64,000 nucleotides of DNA from assembly GCA_034769895.1 (NCBI GenBank), contig CM068370.1:49237454-49301453 (forward strand), read 5' to 3'. The DNA is from Magicicada septendecula (lineage: Eukaryota > Arthropoda > Insecta > Hemiptera > Cicadidae). This document shows, piece after piece, positions 56,782 to 64,000 of this stretch (position 1 is the first letter of the stretch; every line of letters begins with the position of its first letter). Below the pieces are notes generated by a model. The model ran no database searches. It had not been told where the DNA came from and saw only the letters and a program-made list of their open reading frames with translations. The translations under genes and the position numbers were made by a program.

Positions 56782-58494
56782 ATATTAACCATACGCCGAC
56801 CAGAGTATTATAAAAAACATTGTTTTAAAAAAAAAACGGAAAAGTGGAAAGTGTTATGAAAAACTTGTAGCAAAATGGCAGAATAATATGGAAGTTACAA
56901 AGTTACACACTTTGAGAGAAAGAGAGAGAAAGAGAGAGAAAGCGAGAGAGAGAGAGAGAGAGAGAGAGACCGAAAAAGGCATTAACAAAAGTTAGAAAGC
57001 TCGAAAAAATTTCACCCCTAAATGCTCTTTGAAACGTGCTGTGTTGTACATTGTTTGTATGTGCACCGCTGGAGTGTAGGGTATAGATTTTTACCGCCGG
57101 GAACAAATATACGCGGCTTACGTTTACTGAACAGTGACTGTAAACGGGGATGATAAGTTTACCTTACAATGTGCAGCAGCGTGCGTAGCCAAGCAGACTG
57201 ACGACGCGACGCTAAACAAACATCTGTGGAAATACTACAATACAACGTGGCCTGTGTTTGTTCTGAAATAGAAAACTCAGACAATTACGACTGACCTCCA
57301 TATTTAAATACGCTGACGTTGAAATATGTGTGTCTGTGTGTATACTACTTAGTATATTCTATTGTACTACGAGGCATACGACGTTCATCAGGCCGACACA
57401 CAATTTTTAACAGATTGCAAGTACATCGTTTGTTTACCTCAGTTTACACGGTTGCACGGTTTTACATCATAGGCCTACATTAAATATGGGATAATCTCTC
57501 TGTGCAGTTGCTATAGCAACAGCCGTTTCTCGCATCATCCACGGCACAGGTTTCTATCGTTCAGTCTCTTCGTTGCAAGTCCATTTTTTCTATCTCCTTA
57601 TACAGGCTAATTTAAAAAAAGAGTATTGAGATTATCACCAATAAGACAGCATCACACATTAAATGATAAAGTATGTTGGTCGTGTCTTGTAACCGCCTCA
57701 TGTGGGTATTCTTCTGCCCAGGTGTGGGCGTTTTGAAAGTTTACAATGCCATTGTTTGTAAATTGTAACACTTTTCTGGCGCATTTTGGTCTGTTTTGTT
57801 TTCAATTAAAGTCGAATTTTTCAAATTTTTATTTACTTTTAATATACTTTATACACATTAATTAATTTTCTCATAATTAAATTATCTACAAAGTTAGTTA
57901 GAAATTTGTATTTGTTTATTGGCAAATTAACGAAGTTTATTTTATCCCAAATCTAAAAAAGTGTGTTTTTCGACTCCAATGTTTTGTGTTTTATACAATA
58001 ATTGTTCTTAGAAACTAATTGAGATAGAGCTCTGGGACCTCTTTAATTCAATTTTTCAGATCAAAAAACCATAAGAAACCACCAAATTTACCCTTTACTT
58101 TCTACCCCAAGAATTTCAGTATGGTGTCATTTTACCATGAGAGTAGAAATCAGGGCGAATTGGCTCGCGAGCCGTAACTCGCTAACAAACCATTTTCGGA
58201 CCTATTCTTATATGAACTTTTTCTTATATTTAGCTATAGAATCAGGTTCCAAGAGTTGCTGTGCAATTTTGAATCACTCTGTTAGAGCAGAACTAGCCGT
58301 ATGTACAAAAACAACTCTTCTGGAGAGCATTTTGAAAGTCTATAGTTTTCCAAGAAACATCGCCAAAAATGTTTTATATACCCACTTTGCAATAGTCTTA
58401 CACGCATCTCAATTATTATATAAATACATTTTAAGAAAATTTTACTTTAATTAAGTGGCATAGGTGGACATAGGCTAATTCGGTTCTATGTAAA
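56782..58494. other. No recognised gene; GA microsatellite
   Basis: A GA-rich tract lies at 56914-56969. A 105-codon frame at 58137-58454 shows no family features. Otherwise nothing seen. Confidence 0.5.
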
Positions 58495-58975
58495 GTAGTA
58501 TGCAAACCAGCTCGCCACCACAGCCATTGAAACGTCCGCAGATTTTATTTAACATTCGCAACCTTTAAAAACTCCAATGTAATTTAAAATTCTTCACCAA
58601 ATATAATTGTCCAGTATACGCTGACGAGATTTCAAATGTAATTAGGCTACTGTAACAAATGTAAGTATAACAAAACACAAACTCGCTGCCAATAGTAACG
58701 TCCTCGTCGTGTCTTAGTAGGCTACACCGTGTCTGCAGTACACATTCTACATTCTAGCGTGGTTGTCCACCGCCATTTTACCCTCGGCCGTGGCGTCAAA
58801 AGTTGATATTGCTGCCGCGGTTAAAGAAATAACATTCTTTGGGAAGCTCAATCTTACATCTGAAAGCGATGGCAAACCAGCATGTGGTATCCCTGCATAA
58901 AAAACAACCATCTGCTTAATTGTTCCGAGTTCTTAATTGAAGGTCTCGTGTATCTGTGTGAGAAACTGCAGACGT
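58495..58975. repeat. Dispersed segment, copy 1 (about 460 bp; partner at 63539)
   Basis: Long blocks match 63539-64000 in the same order and orientation, e.g. AACATTCGCAAC, GAGATTTCAAATGTAATTA (one change), CACATTCTACATTCT, GCCATTTTACC.TCGGCCGT, GAAAGC.ATGGCAAACCAGCA. I estimate 75-80 percent identity with small gaps. No frame is shared between copies, so it is probably a non-coding repeat family. Confidence 0.85.
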
Positions 58976-61331
58976 AAGCATCATTTATAGAGGTCTCTTA
59001 AGTATGATTTGAGTGCACCACTCAAAGAAGAAATAGTAAGTTACCAAGAGCCTTGTCGTTAAGAAGTTACCTGGAAGTGCCGTGCCTTATGGAAGATATT
59101 CCCTCAGTTTCTAAATTCAGTTCTGCATCCTATCTTCTTTTGATATTTGTAGACATATTCCTTGATATGAATAATTGTTACACAAAATTATAACCTTCCT
59201 TCCGCAAGTGTTTATTTATTAGATTCTTCGTAACTAATTATTAACCATGTAATAAACAACCACGTTCTAAAAGGTGATAAAAATGTTTCTTTTTATTAAA
59301 TTTCACTGCGGCTCTTTCTGATTCTTGAGTTGTGATGATGAGATTGTTGTTCTAGCAATAAATATGTCAAACAGCAAACGTGTAATGGAATTTGTGACCG
59401 TATACAAGCATAACAGTGCATTGTAATATACGATTGTGTATTGTAAGGTTACGTATGTACATATAAATCAAACATGTATACATGTATGTACATACTTATC
59501 TATATATACGACCGTGTATTTCACATTTTTTGCACCATAGTTTCTTACTGTGCTTGATCCAAATGGTTGTATTAATTTCAATACGCATTTAATTAACCAC
59601 TAATTTTACATGTACTTGCTTTTATATTTCTGCAGAGAGCTTTCAAGGACCGGTCTTATTCCCCTCGTCGTTGTCTGGCAATAATAATAATTGTTTTATA
59701 CATAAAACTAATTAATTAATGCACTATGGATAAGGAATTGAAGAAAGTTAAAATTGAAGAAAAAATTGAACAAAGGAAATAAATATAAATACAAATGTTC
59801 ATATTGAAACATGTTTCGAATGCTTTCACAGCTTCGCAGTGGAAATATGTCACAATCCCATGTTATATCTTACTCCCATTATATGTCTTGATATGTCTTT
59901 AGATCACCGGAAATACCTTACTAAAGCATTTAGAGATAATAGTTTACATGGAATTTCTACGAATGTCGTTACGGAATTGACATTACGGATCGGTTATCAC
60001 ATAAGATGCCGGAAATTAAACATCGATTAAATCACTTTAGAATATTTTATGTAAACATAAAACATACATTTACTTATGGAATTCCATCTTCTTTGTCACT
60101 AATATAAGGTGTATATAAGTCGGAAGTAAAAATTATGTACAACTCATATTTTCTATTTAGAACGTTTTATTTGTATGCTTGTATACTATTATACTGTTTC
60201 CCATAAACGTAATGCGCCCCCCCCCCCGTGTATATAATGTTATTGGGATAGTGTGGATTGAAACCCAAATATGAAATAAATTAATTATTAAACGCGAAAT
60301 AATTCGATAATGACAATTACTTTTGTTAGGCCTAACACGTCTGTGAAACAATAACTTTCGTAAGACAATAGTTCCAGTGATACAGATAACCAGTACGATC
60401 TATACACAACAGACGATAACGGTCACTAAGCTGGTGACTTACAATATCGCAACTTAATGGAACAAATGTAGCAATTACACGCGTCCACTGTAATCATACT
60501 GTCACCGCAGTAAAACAAGTCTTAGAACTGACTGTTCTCTATTTAAAAGGAGTGCGGAAAATGTAAGGCAGCCGGAAAAGCACTAGACTTGTTTGGGCTA
60601 CTTGGACTTCATCTAGCTACGCAGAAGGTTTTGTGAAGCCTCTGCATGATGATGATTCATTATAGGCCTCATTCATTATAAGTTTCCAGGTGTATACACA
60701 AAGCGTATTTGTGTTAGTCATGAAACTTCTGATTTCAAAACTGCTACACATTGCCACTAAAGAACTTAAAATATACTGCATAATAACTTCCAGGCGCGTA
60801 TCAACTGGGGGAAATGGGAGAAATTCACCTTCCCCATTGGTACAACAGACGAAATTTTGTTGTTGTTTTGTGATTGTAGAATGGTTTTTTTATTGTAAAT
60901 ATGATACAACATTCATACACGTTATGTAAGTTCATAGTTTTTCTCTACAATTACTTTAAATTGTAACTGTACCTTACCACCATGTTAATTTTTGTTTAGT
61001 GCATAACTTAAATGAGTAGTGTTTACTTTAAACTGTAAGCGAACGTTATTAAAGGAACAATGAAGAACGGATAAACACAGATATGATTAAGATACTTGTA
61101 TGTAAATAAATTTACTGTGTTGATAATAACGCAATGTATTTTTATCTGCACTCATTCCTATCATTTATACTGCCATCATTCCTATCATTATACCATTGAA
61201 GAATGGTCCAAATTTTCATATACCTTCCCTCCAAAGTCAACTCCCCCCTCAAAATTGCTTGCTGGATCCGCCCCTGATAACTTTTGACTACTAATACTAT
61301 AGATTTTATTTGTTAAAATCATCAAATTATT
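58976..61331. other. No recognised gene
   Basis: Contains a poly-C run of about 13 at 60216-60228 and a short GATGATGAT tract at 60647-60655 that may be an eroded retrotransposon tail. No convincing open frames. Confidence 0.5.
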
Positions 61332-61921
61332 TTGACGTCTTTGGGAATGGTGCAGACATCATGAAACGTCTTCCGAAGGTTATATCAGATGAATAAATTA
61401 TACGTATGTGGTCCGTAATCAACAGCGAACGTGTCGATGGAAACACAGATTGACGTCTCTGGGAATGGTGCAGACATCATGAAACGTCTTCCGAAGGTTA
61501 TATCAGATGAATAAATTATACGTATGTGGTCCGTAATCAACAGCGAACGTGTCAATGGAAACACAGATTGACGTCTCTGGGAATGGTGCAGACATCACGA
61601 AACGTCTTCCGAAGGTTATATCAGATGAATAAATTATACGTATGTGGTCCGTAATCAACAGCGAACGTGTCAATGGAAACACAGATTGACGTCTCTGGGA
61701 ATGGTGCAGACATCATGAAACGTCTTCCGAAGGTTATATCAGATGAATAAATTATACGTATGTGGTCCGTAATCAACAGCGAACGTGTCAATGGAAACAC
61801 AGATTGACGTCTCTGGGAATGGTGCAGACATCACGAAACGTCTTCCGAAGGTTATATCAGATGAATAAATTATACGTATGTGGTCCGTAATCAACAGCGA
61901 ACGTGTCAATGGAAACACAGA
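61332..61921. repeat. Tandem array, five 118-bp units
   Basis: TTGACGTCTCTGGGAATGG begins at 61332 (with one variant base), 61450, 61568, 61686 and 61804, always 118 bp apart. Units differ only at a few positions (CATCATGAAAC or CATCACGAAAC, GTGTCGATGG or GTGTCAATGG). Each contains ATGGTG-CAGA-CATCAT followed by GAAACGTC and the small palindrome CTTCCGAAGG. No open frame spans the array. Confidence 0.98.
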
Positions 61922-62314
61922 GACGCGCGGTCAGACACCCTTAGCAAACAGAAAACAATTTGACGTAGGAACAAAAAATTGACCAGTTACCTGTTGAATG
62001 TTTCCTACGTTACCTGTCGTATTTTTCACTTACCTCTAGAATGGACTGCAATATTTTAGTTGGAAAACATCCCTCCGGAGAGTCGTTCGTGTACCCACAG
62101 TGTCAGCAAATGACCTTAACAGCTAGCTGCGCCGTTATCACGTAAGCAAGTTATTGCTGTTGACCAAACTAGCATGACATCGCTAGAAGACGCTAATAAT
62201 ATCATCACGTACAGTTGTATAAATATGAAATTCAAAAACTCAGTAAATAGATTGTACTTCGCTAGAGCGACATTGATATAATAGACCTACATTTAGAGAA
62301 ATAACATCTAATGA
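61922..62314. other. No recognised gene
   Basis: Nothing interpretable. Confidence 0.5.
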
Positions 62315-62770
62315 AACCTGGTATTAAGATATCACGAGACAGAAATTTGAATCTACTGTTGTAATGTTGTTTGCTGAGGACTTGCTTATAATTCAAAATA
62401 CAAAATTGGCTTTACAAAAATCTATGTTTAAGCTTCATCATATTTGAAAACAATACAATATGAAAATCTTCACTACAAAAACAAAGGTAGCTTAATGGCA
62501 CTTTGAGGCTAGGAATCAATGAGAATAAAAATAAAAAACCATCAAATTTTAGAACAGGAAATGATACTGTTTGTGATAAGAATTATTATATTGATGTTAA
62601 GTTAGATCCAGTTCAGACGATCTGTGGGACAATCAGTCGTATTTTTGGAAACAAGGTAAATCCAGATACAAAATTAAAGTTTTAGAAAGTTATGGCTGTA
62701 CTGTCCTATAGGTGCAAATTGTGGACAGCAACCAAGAAAAACAGAAAGTAAAATACAGGGATTGTAAATA
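62315..62770 (+). pseudogene. RTE-like retrotransposon RT-to-C-terminal remnant (family C)
   Basis: The text begins GIKISRDRNLNLLL. After a shift it continues MLFAEDLLIIQNTKLALQKS, where the RT FADD box reads FAED, then KQYNMKIFTTKTKVA. The open piece 62503-62685 ends VQTICGTISRIFGNKVNPDT with KLKF and a stop. Beyond it come VMAVLSYRCKLWTATKKN. This matches family C (VRQDTTLKFYKVMALPVLSY at 26.3 kb). The mutated catalytic aspartate and multiple stops make it dead. It ends before the usual 3' signature. Confidence 0.7.
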
Positions 62771-63009
62771 GCGTTCCTAAGATGAGATAAAAGGTGTTAT
62801 AAACTGGGCGAGATTACTCATTAAGCAATGCGTGGATGCGTACTAAGTAAATATTTTGTTTTACAACCTCAATCCGGAGATCTTCTTATCCTGCTGTAAT
62901 AATTGTCCTGATAGTTGTTCTCTGTTTGAAACCCAAACGAAGCTAATAGAACGCTGTAATACATTGTACGCAAATCAAATATGGCAGAATAAGAATATTT
63001 ATTATTATT

Positions 63010-63262
63010 ATTCTGGCTGTACAATGTTTAAACACTTTCCGGAACCAAAGATTACAGAAGTGATTGAATTCTCATCTTCCACTGCTGCTTGGCCATCCAA
63101 AGATCTTCTTTAATTTCTCTTTGCCTCAATATAGTCTGAATTTCTTCTATCCAGGTGATAGGCGGTCTTCCTCTTTTCCTTCTTCCTGGTGGGGTCCATT
63201 CCATAACTCTCCTTGGCAATCTTTCCTGTGCCATTCTTTTCGTGTGTCCATACCATTGTAAT
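63010..63262 (-). pseudogene. RTE-like retrotransposon 3' end (family E)
   Basis: Minus-strand frame 63234-63052 reads MAQERLPRRVMEWTPPGRRK, RGRPPITWIEEIQTILRQRE and WMAKQQWKMRIQSLL. It is followed by GGTTCCGGAAAGTGTTTAAA and an AAT tail at about 62998-63015. It is close to 5438-5925, and homology starts at the same region (ATTACAATGGTATGGACACA). Truncated at the 5' side. Confidence 0.8.
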
Positions 63263-63301
63263 TATTTTTGTTTTGAAATAATTACTTTATAAATTAATAA
63301 A

Positions 63302-63388
63302 TCACCTGAGATCTGTCGTGTGACTTCCATTTACGATTAACGTATCATTGTAATTGAAAAACAAAGTCACACGCCGGATCTCAGGTGA
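63302..63388. repeat. Short foldback: 25-bp inverted repeat
   Basis: TCACCTGAGATCTGTCGTGT (63302 onward) and its partner 63364-63388 pair at 23 of 25 positions around a 37-nt loop. It may be a small MITE; no target duplication is clear. Confidence 0.85.
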
Positions 63389-63538
63389 ATTATTATTTTG
63401 TAAATAAAAAAGTGACTTAGATACCAGTATATATGTCATAATTATTACCTTAAAACACGGAAAGTTTAGTGTTGTTGATGCGTTTGGTCGAGTACAAAAA
63501 TACGTGGTAGCGTGAATGACTATGAGTACTCATTATCT

Positions 63539-64000
63539 TTAGTACGCAAAGCCATTACAGGCGGTGAAACATCCGCAGACTTTATATTTAACATTCGCAA
63601 CTTTAAAGAACACTAATTTAATTAAAACTTCTTCACAAAGTATAATTATCCTGTATGTGCTGACAAGATTTCAAATGTAATTACTGTAATAAATGTAAAT
63701 ATAATAAAAACACAGACTCGCTGACACTTGTAATTAATAAGTTAGTAATGTCGTGTTTTAGTACACTCGTTTCTGCAATCCACATTCTACATTCTTGTTT
63801 GGTTGTGCATCGCCATTTTACCGTCGGCCGTGGATAAAAAAGATATAACGTGCTTTGAGAAGCTCAGTCTTCTATCTGAAAGCAATGGCAAACCAGCATA
63901 TAGTATACCTGAATTAAGGCAACCATCTACTTAATTATTCTGTGTTCTTAATTGAAGGTGTCATGCATCTGTGTGATATTCTTTTACTTGTGAGTATCTG
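63539..64000. repeat. Dispersed segment, copy 2 (partner at 58495); runs off the window
   Basis: It matches 58495-58975 block by block in direct orientation and continues to the last base of the window, so its right end is unseen. Confidence 0.85.

Overview
The window looks like a stretch of a large, AT-rich arthropod genome, most likely an insect. This rests on the types of transposon present; I could not identify a species. I find no host protein-coding gene, no rRNA and no functional tRNA gene. Almost everything I can name is a transposable element, a fragment of one, or satellite-like tandem DNA. The long featureless stretches between them read as intergenic or intronic sequence.

Region by region. 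0-5.9 kb: a 106-bp tandem array, a Mutator-like transposase fragment split by a retrotransposon with an exact 13-bp target duplication, and another retrotransposon tail. 7.7-13.1 kb: a pogo-like MITE candidate, a reverse-transcriptase (RT) remnant with an intact FADD box, a second Mutator-like fragment, and a tRNA-derived SINE with a 16-bp target duplication. 15.1-15.7 kb: a Penelope-like remnant between two inverted terminal repeats. 21.3-26.4 kb: a long hairpin and a pile-up of truncated non-LTR copies separated by GAA/ATC microsatellites. 27.1-28.4 kb: two more tails and seven copies of an 83-bp repeat. 29.7-36.1 kb: further non-LTR remnants, a TA-flanked pogo-like MITE containing a hairpin, and a retrotransposon nested in another. 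36.7-40 kb: a 250-bp tandem array, a foldback element containing a Jockey fragment, and a 227-bp CA tract. 42.0-44.9 kb: the most complete element, a 2.9-kb pogo/Tigger-type DNA transposon with TA target duplication, terminal inverted repeats, a DD35D transposase and one in-frame stop. 45.1-49.4 kb: foldback Penelope-type repeats, a ten-copy 116-bp satellite, an endonuclease fragment and another non-LTR tail. 49.4-64 kb: more non-LTR tails (two with 14-bp target duplications), a 551-bp solo LTR, a 118-bp tandem array, and two diverged copies of a roughly 460-bp segment.

Two cross-cutting patterns stand out. First, the truncated RTE-like elements share a 3' end of the form GGAACA, small hairpin, TAATCCTTGA, then a GAT or GAA microsatellite; the hairpin stems differ between families but stay complementary. 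Second, many dispersed repeats, including the Penelope-like inverted repeats, carry a hammerhead-like core (CTGANGA, five-base-pair stem, GAAAC). Homology calls come from recognising protein and DNA motifs by eye; no search was run.
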